A stretch of DNA of 64,000 nucleotides, taken from assembly GCF_019703515.2 (NCBI RefSeq), contig NC_059372.1, positions 14,340,492 through 14,404,491 of the forward strand, given 5' to 3'. Each line of letters opens with the position of its first letter. Within the stretch, counting starts at the first letter, position 1. The notes below the pieces were generated by a model. It was not told the DNA's origin. It saw only the letters and a program-made list of their open reading frames with translations, and did not search any database. This DNA is from Myxocyprinus asiaticus. Its lineage: Eukaryota; Chordata; Actinopteri; Cypriniformes; Catostomidae. This document shows positions 22,950 to 35,719 of this stretch, one piece after another. Made by a program: the position numbers and the translations under genes.

Positions 22950-25115
22950 GTGAGTCCTGAACACAGGTGTTGTTTTTCTTCTGCGCTGGTTTGTACTTTG
23001 AGACTTTCAAATTCGGCTTTGAATGGCGTGTCCTCCCCTCTGAGAAGCAACACAGTTTACAGAGCTGGACATGCGTGGTAAAGGGATAGTCTAACCAAAA
23101 AATGAAAATCCTGGCATAATTTACTCACCCTCATTTTGTTTCCAAACCCAAATGACATTCTTTCAAAACACAAAACGAGATGTCAGACAAAATTTTAGTT
23201 GTCACAATTTTCATTTTTAGGTTAACTATCTGTTTAAGTTGAAAAGTTTTAGGCCTTTAATCTAAGAGCCTCAGAAACAAGTACATTTTTGTTTGCAAAC
23301 AATGTGTCACGATAGTTATTAATGGTATTCCGTTGTTCTACTTTGAACTGTCCTCATTTAAAAGTATGGATGGACGTAGGAGCCAGAAAATTTTCTAAAT
23401 ATCTAATATAATTTTGTAGGAGTCTTTTGGTTCTTTTCACTCTCAGTTTGTAATGGGCAGCTTAAGGCGACCTCAGAGGTTCCCGCCTACCTCCATAGTC
23501 TATTAATTTTAATAGGTGCCTTCTCAGCCAAACCAAAGGAATGGTTGTTAGACACAGACAGAGTCTGGAAACCCTTGACACTGGCATTAAGAATGAGACA
23601 CTGCCGAGGGTAAAGGGTTATCAGATGCTTAATTAGAATATCTTTCAGATAAAGGTCATGGAGATAATGTGGCGTTAAAAATCACCTTTTGGTTGGCAAT
23701 GGTAGCATGATTGACAAGAAGCCCTCAGTCGACTTCTAGAACTTAAAGTCAGCATGAAACGGCATTTGCAACCCATTTTACTTCTGTTATGCAGCGTATT
23801 TGCGAGTGAAATCGATTTAATGAGAAAAAAATTAGGGTAGGGACTTGATTTTATGGATTGGGAATTGATTGGATTGTGAAAAGTGCGCATTACATACCAA
23901 AATGTAACCAGACCTGAATGCGAGTTTGCAGTCGATTGCAGTCTTGAAGCAATGTCTGCATTCAGTTTTGCTGAGACTTTTGGACCAGAAAATGGAGACT
24001 GAACGTCAAGTTAACCATCAAGAGCATCATGACGTATCCCAATGGAAACACTTATTTTTAAATCGTATTATTTGCGTAACCTTTATAATGTTACATTTCT
24101 GCATTAACTCTTGGCAAGATTTAAGAAAAGTGGCATAACCTTCAACAATAGCCTAAAACAATGCTTAAATAACTTTTTCATGTCATCTGAAAAGGAAAGT
24201 CGTTTTAGAGTTATTACATATTGGTGAAAGTTTACAAAGACATTTTTTCCCCACTTTGGATTGCCTTGCATTCATAAGTCATACAAAAAAAGACCAGACA
24301 TGTGTATTAAAAAAGTAAATATGTTGACTATTTGATAGATAGTATTTGTTTCCAGTGGTTATAATGTTGCTTGGTAAAGTTTTACCTGATTAGCTGTACT
24401 GAGCAGCCAATTCAGGAAGTTTTGACATGTTAGCATGTGGCTAATAGAGCTGCTGTGGTCGCAAAATGAGACTACCTGTAATAATAGACAATTAAGATGA
24501 TGACTAGGGGTCTATCAGCTGCTTTTGGGACTCATAGCCCTTAGGGCATGGCTACATTGCTGAGTGACAGGACAGGCCCTGTTAGATGAGCAGGACCAGG
24601 CATGCCCACCTCCTTTCCTCACACCATAGCAGCTGCAAAAGGCATGAAAGGGATGAAGAGAGAGAGAGAGAGACCTGGTCTATTCAAATGTTGGGTTTGT
24701 CTCTCATTCCCACCTGCCCCCTACAAACACACACAAATAACAGCTGCCTTCTCAGACACCATGGAGAATGGACAATGTCAGAGTGTCAAAGCCAGCGTTT
24801 GTTTCATGCCGGTAACACGGCAACATCCAAATTGTGTTTTGCGCCTTGCTTAATTAATTTATAATTAAATCAGCAGTGCAATCAGGAAGTGGCATCGGAA
24901 TCAGAGGCATTCGCGCTCTGTAATCCTCTTGTTTTAGCGACTTATTAATTAATGTTATTTTCTTTCTCTCGGTTGGTAAAATTAAATTAGGCCAAGAGCA
25001 CCATGCTCTCCGAAGTGCTGCCGTGGCATGTTTCTCTTGCCTCAAGGTTTCTCTGCTCACAAATGACTCTCAGCATATACATATCACCCTCCTAGTGGCC
25101 AAGGAAGAGAATAAG
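22950..25115 (+). other. plxna2: Start of plxna2 intron 3
   Basis: It begins with donor GTGAGT. It holds an Angel-like MITE (23078-23237, TTAA at its right end) and a MITE of the 'cagcatgaaacggcatt' family (about 23742-23930). 23931-25115 is otherwise mostly unique, with a GA run at 24658-24673. 24840-25000 is AT-rich with several TTAATTAA-like motifs. Confidence 0.6.
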
Positions 25116-25121
25116 TCTTGC

Positions 25122-25180
25122 ATTTACATTTTATGCATTTGGCAGACACTTTTATCACTTTTATAAAGCGAAGTACAGTG
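25122..25180 (-). repeat. SINE 3'-tail fragment
   Basis: 'acattttatgcatttggcagacacttttat' followed by 'aagcgaagtacagtgcatgc' is the inverse of the 3' tail of the SINE at 45305-45510, without its tRNA-like head. Confidence 0.6.
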
Positions 25181-25227
25181 CATGCAAAAAATAAAACTAA
25201 CAAACAAACAAAAATAATATATCTTAA

Positions 25228-25552
25228 TCATTAATTGTGTTTTCCATAAAGATTATCTAAACATCCTTATATAAGGATGAATTTACTTATTTAATTTGCA
25301 TAAAATATGAAGACTAGTTTTCAGAGACTGTATGTTTATTTTTATAACCCCATTGACAAGTAGTTTTATCTCATTTTAAACACAAATATAGCTACATTTA
25401 GTGAGTTTCATAATTAAAGCAAGAAAAAAAATTGCCATTTATTTGAAAAATAAGGATATATTCTCTGAAAACAAGTCTTACTATTATACTTGTCAAACAA
25501 TGTATCTTGTTTTAAAAATGTTTAAATATTTTTACTGGAAAACAAGACAAAG
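25228..25552. repeat. Palindromic MITE ('ttttccagtaaaaatatctaaa' family)
   Basis: The left end 'gttttccataaagattatctaaac' is inverted at the right end 'gtttaaatatttttactggaaaac'. Internal words 'attctctgaaaacaagt' recur at 31270-31290. Other part-copies: 30467-30565, 31200-31390 and 39010-39100. Confidence 0.7.
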
Positions 25553-25555
25553 ATG

Positions 25556-25558
<3 letters not shown>

Positions 25559-25650
<92 letters not shown>

Positions 25651-25652
25651 TT
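25559..25652. repeat. (TA)n plus poly-T tract
   Basis: About 37 TA units, then about 20 T. Open frames of Tyr-Ile repeats on both strands are artefacts. Confidence 0.97.
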
Positions 25653-25654
25653 GC

Positions 25655-25755
25655 AGTGTGGTACATGTATACCCTGTAAATCAAAACCTCTTTGACCTTT
25701 TGGCCTTTCTAGAGCTACAGTATGCTCAACCAGTTGTGCTACAGGAGCATGCATA
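25655..25755 (-). repeat. Possible degenerate tRNA-derived SINE head
   Basis: On the minus strand 'tagcacaactggttgagca' resembles an RNA polymerase III A box, and 'ggttttgattt' at the right distance a decayed B box. The call is weak. Confidence 0.35.
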
Positions 25756-26281
25756 TATGGCCATTCGTGCTTGTCACACAGAAACAGCGGAATTAGGGAG
25801 GAATTACCCTAGATGGAAAGACTGAGTGAATAGGATCACACTACAGTCCCAGAAAACCCTGAGAATCGGGCCACATCTGCACAGGGTGTAACAGTGTCGG
25901 AGGAAGAGGATAAAACGGCCTTATGAGAGTTTGTGTGTTTTGGAAAGGTTGGGGAGATATCGCCGCCCCAGAAACTGTGTCTCTTGGAGGATACACAAAT
26001 GGATACTGAGAGCTCAGGAATCTGGTACATGCATGTCACTTTGCTCGATGTCAATAAGCCTTAGTCTGCCTGTGCAGCGTGGAGAATCTGGCTGTTGTGT
26101 TTTGGCTATGGTGATATTAAAGAGGGCTTTAGATCTACAGAATTTGATGCTCACTGGGTGATATTTTGTAATAAGGGAAACCTGTCAAGAACTTCTCCGG
26201 GTCATATTGTACTCCTAAATCAAAAGAAAGAAATAAGAAATTGTATTTTGCTTAAAGAAAATGAAGTGTATTTTTAGATAT

Positions 26282-27215
26282 ATTTTTGCATTGTGACATT
26301 ATTTTCATGACAATTAAGCACATTCCCCCAAGTTCACATTAATGTTATACAAAAAAAAAAAAAAAAAAAAAAATCATTCTCATTACTGTGATACAGAATT
26401 TTTTTTCTGTATATAGTACAAAATTACTGTATTATGAATCTCATGACATTATTTTCATGACAGTTAAGCACATTCCCCCAAATTCTAATTAACGCAATAA
26501 AACAATCTCATTACTGAAATGCAAAAAAAAAAAAAAAAAGAAGAAAAAACAAATATCTAGAGAGCTGAGTGTCTGATAGGCCAATATAATGTCGATATAT
26601 GATACAACACAATTTAATATTATAGTAAATTAGATGTTCATAAAATTTCTAAAAAATTAATTACATTTTAAATTATATTCACTTTTAGCATTACATTTCA
26701 CACAAAAAATTTTAACTTTTAAAAGAGAATACAAATCTTAAAGATAAGAATTATTCATTTATTTATTTATAATTTTTGTGTGTTTTAGATGGTAGATAGC
26801 AGCCTCTCCTGGTTTATGTCATTTATAGTAAGCATACATGGCAACACTGAAGGACACTGTGTTTCAAACCTGTTTATTATTGTGCTAACACAAAGGCATC
26901 TTACGACAAAACAAACTCTGATTGGTCGTTTACATGTCTCAGATGGGTCTTTCACATGCAAGCAGGCGAATCTTGGCACAGTCTGGGGCAAATGGGAAAA
27001 TATATCGGCCGATGCAGATATTTAAAAAATACCAAGTATCGGCCGAGGTGATATATCGGTCGACCACTATTTTTTTTTTTTTCTGTGTACAGTAAAAAAT
27101 TACTTTATTACACTAATGAGAATCTCATGACATTTTAATGACAATTAAGCACATTTGCCCAAATTCTCATTAACATAATACCAAAAATTGCATTCTCATT
27201 ATGTGAAAAAACATA
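26282..27215. repeat. Repeated 'tgacaattaagcacattcccc' units around a hAT-like end
   Basis: Three copies of a ~100-170 bp unit lie at about 26290-26440, 26443-26540 and 27075-27205, with shared words 'catgacattattttcatgacaattaagcac' in pieces. Two poly-A runs (26351-26372, 26523-26539) lie between. At 26995-27070 a terminus 'atatatcggtcgaccacta' of the hAT-like 'ccgatat' family appears, suggesting an insertion inside this repeat; its left end is not clear. Confidence 0.6.

Positions 27216-27218
<3 letters not shown>

Positions 27219-27291
<73 letters not shown>
27219..27291. repeat. (AT)n microsatellite
   Basis: Uninterrupted array of about 36 units ending seven bases before the TA target of the fold-back element. 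Confidence 0.97.
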
Positions 27292-27294
<3 letters not shown>

Positions 27295-27299
27295 CTGTA

Positions 27300-28021
27300 T
27301 ACCGATCAGCCACAACATTAAAACATTAAACCACATTTTTTAAAACATTAAAACATTAAACCACAGCATTAAAACCATTAAACATTAAAACCATGCCTAA
27401 TGTCAAAACAGCGCCAACCAGCATCTCAGAATAGCATTCTGAGATGCTGTTCTTCTCACCACAGTTGTACAGAGTGGTTATCTGAGTTACCATAGACTTT
27501 GTAAGTTTGAACCAGTCTGGCCATTCTCTGTTGAACTCTCTCTTATCAGCTAGGCATTTCTGTCCACAGAACTGCCACTCATTTTTGGCACCATTCTAAG
27601 TAAATTCTAGAGACTGTTGTGAGTGAAAATCCCAGGAGATCAGCAGTTACAGTTACAGAATATTGTTGGTGCCAGATGGGCTGGTTTGAGTATTCCTTAA
27701 ACTGCTGATCTCCTGGGATTTTCAAGCACAAGAGTGTCTAGAATTTACTCAGAATGGTGCCAAAAACAAAAAAACATGCAGTGAGCGGCAGTTCTGCAGA
27801 TGGAAACGCCTTGTTGATGAGAGAGGTCAACAGAGAATGGCCAGACTGGTTTGTACTAACAAAGTCTACGGTAACTCAGATAAAATGCTCTGTACAATTG
27901 TGGTGAGAAGAATAACATCTCAGAATGCTATTCTGAGATGCAGATTGGCGCTGTTTTGCCGGCGCGGGGGGGGACCTACACATTATTAGGCAGGTGGTTT
28001 TAAAGTTGTGGCTGATCGGTG
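27300..28021. mobile_element. Tc1/mariner fold-back element, 722 bp
   Basis: The termini ACCGATCAGCCACAAC and its inverse lie just inside TA flanks (27298-27299, 28022-28023). From each end inward the sequence is inverted: 'gcgcca...catctcagaa', 'accagtctggccattctc', then 'aaatcccaggagatcagcag' opposite 'ctgctgatctcctgggattt'. The loop is near 27650-27710. Both arms derive from the helix-turn-helix part of the transposase seen at 1336-1889 but carry different terminal repeats. There is no open frame of useful length. Confidence 0.9.
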
Positions 28022-28039
28022 TATATATGTAGATATAAA

Positions 28040-28807
28040 GTCCTTGTTTCCACTTGGTAATAAGATATGTTTTGGGTGATCCGATCATATGTAGTCAGTC
28101 CTAAATACAGGTCTAAATGGGGTCTAAAACATTTTATGATAGGATCACAAAAAAACACATATGAATGTGGTCAAAAACGCATGTGACCACATCGCATTTG
28201 AGGTATAAACGTTAATCCGTCCTGTATGCATCCAGACAGCAGTGAAGCACCACCCCTCACCTGTCAATCAACTGCTGCGCTTAAACAACATTTTAAAGTT
28301 CGCCGGACGCGAGGAGCTTTTAAATAAAATAACCATCCGATTGGAAGATTTTTAAAAAGCGGATACATACACAATCATGAGAACTTCACGGATCTTTTTT
28401 AGTGTGTCTGATATCAACACAGATGGCAAGCACGAACACCTGAAGCTCCTTTGATACAGGTAATCCACTAAAATAATGGATAATTCTGCTTGACATGTTG
28501 CATTTGTGCTTAGATTAAATTTCAACCACATCTGGGAGAAACAGCACACAATTTTGTTCATGCTTTCTTTGTCTTTTATGACTTTGTTGTGCTTTATTAT
28601 CATGCAGTAACACACTGATATAGTGATTGATGTATGTTTTCATGAAACAGACACCCTTCCATCCAAATCCGAACACAAGTGGTCACAGGAGATTAATAAT
28701 GACCAGGAGATTAATTAATGACCAGGTATAAACAGCGATGTGTCTCACCCGACCACATGTGATCTGATCACATGAGATGCATCATAACACCAAGTGGAAA
28801 CAGGGTC
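28040..28807. mobile_element. Non-autonomous TIR element, unclassified (hAT-like)
   Basis: The ends are inverted: 'ccttgtttccacttggt' at about 28042 and 'accaagtggaaacaggg' at about 28789-28805. Further inward repeats are 'gatccgatcatatg' and 'catgtgatctgatcacatg'. The interior lacks a transposase frame. The duplicated target is not clear. Confidence 0.75.
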
Positions 28808-29457
28808 ATATAGGCCAATCCCATTGTTTACAAAAATGTATGTATATATCAGAATTTATAGAATTTTGTAATACATTACTGTATTACAGTTATGAGAATT
28901 GTAATTTAAAATAATGGAAACTACAACAAAACTCAAAAGTAAAACATTCAGATGCATGTTGGTAATGACAATTTGAAGAGAAATGTGGCTTATTGTCCTA
29001 AAAAAATGTCACAATACAACTACATTTAATGGTGCTAAAATAGACTCAATTGTCTTAATGCAAAATTTCCTTTGATTTTGGGGTCAAATTTGACCCAAAG
29101 ATGTTTTGTGAAATTCGCCCATTTTAAGTGAGTTTTGCCTCAACCTTTAAGAAAGGAGTCTGTTGCTACACTTTACCTACAAGAAGAAGGGAGAGAAATG
29201 GAAAAAGAGAAAGAGATTGAAACAGAATGGTGGGAAGAGAGTGATGAAATGTGAAATTTAGCTCAGCTGAAGAAACCGAGCTTGCTCTGCTGCCTGTAAT
29301 TGGATTGGCTCCTTTCCCAAAGAGAAAACCCACCACTCTTGCCACTTTCTCTTTTTCTCTCGTTCTCTCTCTCACATGCACACAATTCTCCTTTCAGTCC
29401 ACATAGTCCCCTGCTGTTGCCTTGCTCGCTTTGAGCAGAAGTTGCCTGCTAGTCGAG

Positions 29458-29489
<32 letters not shown>

Positions 29490-30466
29490 TTGTGGCGTGG
29501 AAAAGCATATCAAGGCTATTCCTGCAGCATTGGCTCCTGTAGTTGTACTAGTAGTGGCAGTGATTCTGCACTGGGGCCTAGAGGATGGACACACAGAGTT
29601 GATGAAAAGCCGTACTAATGACTTAGACTGATGAAATGGAGTGCTATTGTCCAAATTCCATCAGAATAGGTTAAACTGTACAAGGATTAGCCATTTTCAC
29701 AATCCTGTTCAATGTTGAATGCAAATCAGAATGTAGCAAAATGAACATCTATGGCATTCAGCCATTTATTTAGAGGCCACAGTAGAATCTGATCGTATAA
29801 GCTCATCTATAGTTTTTGCAATTTTATATTTATTATTCTGTTTACTTAATATTATATATATTATGTTTGAGTGGAACAGTCCAAATTTATATTTAAAAAT
29901 ATCAGCCTCAGTTAGCAAAGTATTGTGTTAGATTAATTATAGGGTGTGAAGTTTAAATTGATATTGTGCTTTAAGTGCAACTCCCAGGGGAGAGTGCGAA
30001 GGCTTCCTGAGAGGAGGGGGGATACGTTAGTAGCGATCCACCCCAGAGGCTTTCTTTTCTCTTTGATATTGTTGGAGAGGAAAAGACTGCATGCTAAAAT
30101 TAGATCTTTAGAGATTAATGCTGATTTTAGATGGTCACACCATCTGAACTACATACATCCAATCAGAGCACAGGCAACGTGAACTGTGGGATAGCGGGAA
30201 ACGGTGTGACTCAGGTTTACAAAAAAAAAAAAAAAAAAATTTGAAAAGACCACCTGGGCTAATTATAAACGCCCCCATTAGACACCCTTCTGTTTCTAAT
30301 TGGTGGTATAATAAGCCCTGTGATGCGAAAAGTAGATTGCATGGAAAATGACCTACATGGCAAATCCACTCATGAGACTCCCTAAAGATAAACTATCTCC
30401 TGCCTACGTAATGTACAGTAGTTTCTGAGGATGCAGTAATAAAAATCATACTCTTTATCATCTTTT
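28808..30466. other. Intron 3, no gene seen
   Basis: It contains CT-rich tracts (29347-29372, 29459-29490) and a poly-A (30221-30239). Open frames here are simple-sequence or chance. 30240-30420 looks non-repetitive. Confidence 0.5.
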
Positions 30467-31390
30467 ATATCTTGTTTTCCAGTAAAAATGTCTAAACGTC
30501 CTTTAAACAAGATAAATTAGATTGACAAGCAAATTTATGCAAGATTGTGTAACTTTATTTCTGAATTAAAGGAATATTCCATGTTCAATGCAATTTAAGC
30601 TCAGTTGACAGCATTTGTTGCATAATGTTGATTACCACAAACAATTGTTCTACTTGTCCCTCCTTTTCTTAAAAAAAGCAAAAATCAAGTTTACAGTAAG
30701 GTACTTACAATAGAAGTGAATGGGGCCAAATTTTGGAGGGTTTAAAGACAGAAATGTGTAGCATATAATTTTATAAAAGCACTTACATTAATTCCTCTGT
30801 TAAAACTCTTGTATTTTTTTAAGATGTAAAGTTGTTTAAATCATCATTTTTATAGTCATTTTAGGATTTGTTGACATCACATCGTCATGGCAACAATGTT
30901 GTAAAACTTGCTATAACTTTACACAGAAAAGGTTAGTAAGCAATTTTATCACACTAAAATCATGTTAACACACATATTGTTTACATTTTCTGACTATACT
31001 TTTGAAATAGTGAGTAATTTAAAGTTTACGTATTGGCCCCCATTCACTTCCATTGTAAGTGCCTCACTGTAACTTATTTTTGCTTTTTTTTTAAAGGGAA
31101 AGTCATAATTAATTTCAATATAATGCTGTCTATTGAGCTTAACTTGTATTGAACCTAACCTTAACTTGTATTTTTTTATAAAAAAAAAAATGCAGTGTTG
31201 CATCTCAGGTAAATATATCTTGATTAAAAATAAACAAATTCAACATTAACTATATTTAATTCAAAATATATTCTCTGAAAACTAGTTATTTTATCTTGCC
31301 ATGTAAATATATCTTGTTTAATGGATGTTTAGATATTTACTCAACAAAATAAATAAACAAATAAATAAATAAATAAAAGACAAAAATACA
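30467..31390. repeat. Palindromic MITE inserted in another MITE
   Basis: Outer halves of the 'ttttccagtaaaaat' family lie at 30467-30565 and about 31200-31390. Between them a ~600-bp palindromic element (30566-31164) starts TTAAAGGAATATTCC and ends 'gagcttaacttgtattgaacc' at a TTAA. Its arms are complementary (tacagtaaggtacttac / gtaagtgcctcactgta). An (AAAT)n run follows at about 31345-31376. Confidence 0.75.
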
Positions 31391-31918
31391 AATTTGTTGC
31401 AGTATGTGAAATGTTTTGAAGTTGCAAGACAGCAATTATTGTGTTTTAAAAAAGTAATGCAATTGTTTGTATTTATATGATCAATCATTACTTTTAGTTT
31501 TTGGCCTAGTTTGCTGGAATTACCATCTCAACTAAGGACAGTGCAATGGGCATGCAACCGATTCCTGTCATCTTGCTTCGTTGGATAATCAGCATTTGGT
31601 TTGGACGGTGTTCTGACAGGGCTTAAAAGAACGGTTTAGGTGGCTTCCTTCTGGCAAGCGATTGAGGCCCTAATTGGACAAATGTCTCATTGAACTGGTT
31701 AAGTGAGATTCTGGGCACCTATCCCAATCTCCTCAACACTGACATCATCTCTGTGACATGGTAGATTCGCGTGACACAGCGGTGATCTGCAGCTGACTGC
31801 AGCAGATGAAAGGAAATGTAGTTTAGATAGAAGAACGTACAGCTGTGTCCGCTAATTAGTTGAGTCTTGTTTTTTTTGTTGTTTTTTTTTCAGAAACAAC
31901 TTTATAAGTAGTTAGTCA

Positions 31919-32371
31919 AAGAGATAGTTCACTCAAAATGAAAATTATGTCATTTTTTACCGACCCCTATGTCGTTCCAAAGCTGTATGCCTTGCCATCT
32001 TTCATGGAACACAACAAGTTTAGCGCAATATCTGAGCTGCCCTCTTTCATACAATGAAAGTGAATGGGGACCAGGGGCTGTCAAGCTCCAAAAAGGACAA
32101 AAGAGCACCATAAAGTATAATTTATGGATTTCCCCAAGTCTTTTGAAGATATTTAATAGCTTTGTGAGTATCAGACCTAAATTAAAGCTATTGTTCCATG
32201 AAAATCACCAATCACTTTCATTTTGTGAAAAAAAAAAAAAAGCAGTTTGGACATTCTTTGATAAACATTTCCTTTTGTGTTGCATGGAAAAAAGAAAGTC
32301 ATAGATGTTTTGAAAGACATGAGGGTGAGTAAATGAATAAATTAACATATTTGAGTGAAGTATCCCTTTAA
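31919..32371. repeat. Long Angel-like palindromic MITE
   Basis: It runs from 'gagatagttcactcaaaatg' to 'gagtgaagtatcccTTTAA', about 450 bp, with inverted arms and the phrase 'gaccaggggctgtcaagctcc' shared with the split copy at 41485/43784. Confidence 0.8.
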
Positions 32372-33192
32372 TATTTTGTCTAACATTGGTACTCTGTGCT
32401 GAGAGCAAGATTCTAAAGTCTGCATAGCTTTGTTGGCCACTTTTGCATGTTTAGCCCTTCGGATCTGTAACTTCCTGAATCTAACATGTCATCGCTTGGA
32501 TTTGGGTCATAATGAGCCGTGGCTGAAGTTGTGCTTTATTGTCTGGCGTACACTACAGGAAAGAGATATACAGCAAAGAAGAAAATAAGGGGACAAAATA
32601 ATGTAACATGTTTTCAAGCACTTCCCCCATGACAGGAACCAGCAAGGAGGACAGCATCTATAGCAGAAGCTCAGCTTCACGGCATCTTCTGAATAAAACT
32701 GCACAGGTCCCTATGAGGCCTTCTTCACTCTGAAAACAACTGGTCCTTCTCATGAGAATACACACAAACACTGGCACATATGCAGACTGAGATGTACTAG
32801 TATGCATTTTTTAAATTCAGAGTTGGAGTTTTCTTGCCTTCTCTCCCTCCAGATGTCTATATCGCTCGCCCTTTGATAGGCAGAGATGATTTTTAATTTA
32901 CTTTGTGAGCAGGAAACTTAATGAGTCATTTAGAAACAGGCTGTCAGTGGCAAAAACAGTCTCAAGAGTCTGCCCGCTAAGCAAAACTTGCCCTGCGGTT
33001 ATTTGTTAATTTGTTTTTTCAAGGTCAGGGGGGCATCCAGCACATCGTCTTTCATATTGGTGGCATTTTCTCGACATACTACAACACTACAACAAATTTT
33101 GTTGTTGTGCTGAAAGACACAATGGTGTATCTGTAATGTCGTTGGCTGAGGTTATAGTTTTCTCCTGCTGTTTTGTAATTACTTGGCTTGAG

Positions 33193-33255
<63 letters not shown>

Positions 33256-34110
33256 GCTTGGTGTGTTATTATCCTTGATTTTTGGTTCCAGAGTATTGTA
33301 GATAAAATAAGTCTCTGTTATTGAGGCCAGTACAGTAAAGACAGCACAGTATGTGCCATAAGATAAAAAGTGCCTCAAGATGTACAGCAGTTTTTATAGT
33401 AATTATCCTCTTAGTTTCAATGTTGTAGGGAAGCTTCAATTAAATTGAGCTCAAATGAGCAAAACAATAAAACATGCTTTTCAATCAGCATAACAATTTC
33501 TCACTCCTTCAATTTCATGTTGAATTAGCATCAATCTGTCTGTAAACGGAATGTTTTGCTTCAATTATTCTTGAATGTTTGCATCATAATTATGCCCAAA
33601 TTTTCTATTGCTCTCTCTGCCCAGACGAAAATTGCATTACTCAGGAGACTTAATGGAGCACATTTGTCTCAGATATTTCTGCTATTCGCTTGTTGACATA
33701 CAGTAGGGATATAGAGCTATAAAATGAATATCCATCCATCCATCCATCCCAGATGAAGTGTACTATTTTCAGACTTTCTGTTGAGGTGAAAGCAGTTTTA
33801 TCAGTAAATTTGTCCTGATGGCATGATCAGGTGATTATAGTCAGTAATCATTATTGTCTCTGCTGATTGCAGATGGTATTGCACCCTCAGTGCCACCTTG
33901 CTGACTCTCAGAGAGATTGTGAGCAATCTTCATAATCATGTTACTGTTCACTGGGCAATTCAACTTCAATTTGCCTCCTGCTAATAGTGGGGGACTCTGA
34001 TTGGCTGTTGAAATTAGTAGTCGTGAGAGCACATATTGAAGGTTGGCTTGCCCTAATTTTGCAAAGGAAAAGAAACATCTGGGGCACAGGTCAACACCAG
34101 GGAGAAACCA
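32372..34110. other. Intron 3, no gene seen
   Basis: Largely unique, with (TA)n at 33199-33252 and (CATC)n at 33729-33748. 32860-33060 and 33600-33690 have few repeats. No exon-like frame. Confidence 0.5.
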
Positions 34111-34113
34111 TAT

Positions 34114-34256
34114 ATACATTTAAGCAATATCACATGAGCAAGAGTGTGATATAGCCCTACATCAGCACTGCTGTGATTCAGCCGCAGGCCGAGTGCCATA
34201 GGCAATCACAGCAGTGCTGATTTAGGGCCATATAGCACGATTGCGAGTGTGATATT
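34114..34256. repeat. Imperfect palindrome
   Basis: 'gcaatatcacatgagcaag...aatcagcactgctgtgatt' is inverted as 'aatcacagcagtgctgat...gagtgtgatattgc', with a short centre near 34186. It is probably a MITE hairpin. Confidence 0.7.
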
Positions 34257-34260
34257 GCTT

Positions 34261-34489
34261 ATATACAACAGTTCAATGAACAAGTACAAGTATATTTTAA
34301 AATAATTAGGAAAAACTCAGTACGGCCATAAAAAAACGCATTTGTGCATGGAACTACTTTCTTACGCCACAGATCAGAATATGCCGTTGCTTGTTCAAAA
34401 CTAATGATGCATCCAAGCCTCTCAAAAACATCACTTTAGAACTACTAGTATCACGGCTTGGGCTGTTTCAAACATGTTATTGGAGAAAC

Positions 34490-34584
<95 letters not shown>

Positions 34585-35194
34585 CATGTGCGATCAACTG
34601 TTGATGATGCTGTAGTCTGTTAGTCAGCTTTTGAAGATAATGTCATTTTGGTGAAATTCATCCTATTTTCTCAGTGGAAAAATAGCCGTCCAAGCGGGGG
34701 TATTCCTCCCTATTTTGCGGTAGCTGGTGTGCAAGAGTCATTCACTATAGAAACCGCAATCTCCACCATTTTGAACAGTATTTTCTCTCCAATGTGGAAA
34801 TTCCGGTAAGAGATAAGCGCCTTGAGTTTGTGTAATTAATCAGTCTGTTGTGTTTCTCAGCTGTGATGAGCCTTAATGCTGAATTTGTTAGTTTAAAGCC
34901 ATTTAAAGCTATTTCCTAGCTTTAGTAGTGCAGTAGTAATACGAGCGATATTACACACAAAAATGGTCTTTTGCCTCCACCTGCTGGCTAAAATATGCAG
35001 TGTCACAAAATTAAATGTAAAGAGACAGGTAGCTCTTAACACATCTGCACTGCTCTTACACTTTATTTTAGAATGGCACGAACACAAGTAGAGTGATACA
35101 CACAGTGAAGCATACGAGTTCTGATGGTGTGAGACCATCAGTACTCATGGAACGTCTCTCGTCCAGTCAGATGCAAGGACCGGAACTAACTGTT

Positions 35195-35200
<6 letters not shown>
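34261..35200. mobile_element. Putative non-autonomous DNA transposon
   Basis: The 13-bp ends ATATACAACAGTT and AACTGTTGTATAT are inverted. The interior is unique apart from a (TG)n(AG)n microsatellite (34494-34579) and 'gatggtgtgagaccatc'. The right end abuts a (TA)n array (35196-35247). The short TIR leaves doubt. Confidence 0.5.
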
Positions 35201-35232
<32 letters not shown>

Positions 35233-35317
35233 ATATACTGTATATATGGTTACAGTAATGCACTTAACGGAAGTGAATGTATAACGTATAAACATGAATG
35301 TGTAAATATTAAAATAC

Positions 35318-35719
35318 ACGCTGTTTCAAAAGTATAGCCACAAGACTTAAACATTAGACATGTTTACATGATTTTAGTATGACAAAATATTGGTTCTACA
35401 TGTTGTTTTCTTGACAATGAAGTTGTAATATCAGATTTAACTTTACATAGATAAGGTTAGTAGTGATTTTATCACACTAAAATCATGTTAGCATATTTTT
35501 GATACAGTGTGCATTTTAATGTTTACGGACTGGTCCCATTCACTTCCATTGTCAGCGCCTTACTGCAACCACAGTTTTGTTTTTTTGTTTTTTTATAAAT
35601 GAGGGATGAGTTGAATATACTATATATATATATATTTTTTTTTTTTTTTGGTAATCAATATTATGCCACAAATTCTGTCGATTGAGCTTAACTTCTATTG
35701 ACCCGGAACATTCCTTTAA
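35318..35719. repeat. Palindromic MITE, right part
   Basis: Same family as 30566-31164: 'aggttagtagtgattttatcacactaaaatcatg', 'cattcacttccattgt', 'gattgagcttaac', ending ggaacattcctTTAA. Confidence 0.75.

Noticed and set aside
25655..25755. Functional tRNA gene
   Set aside because: A and B boxes are degenerate, no cloverleaf can be drawn, and it adjoins poly-T; at most a SINE relic.
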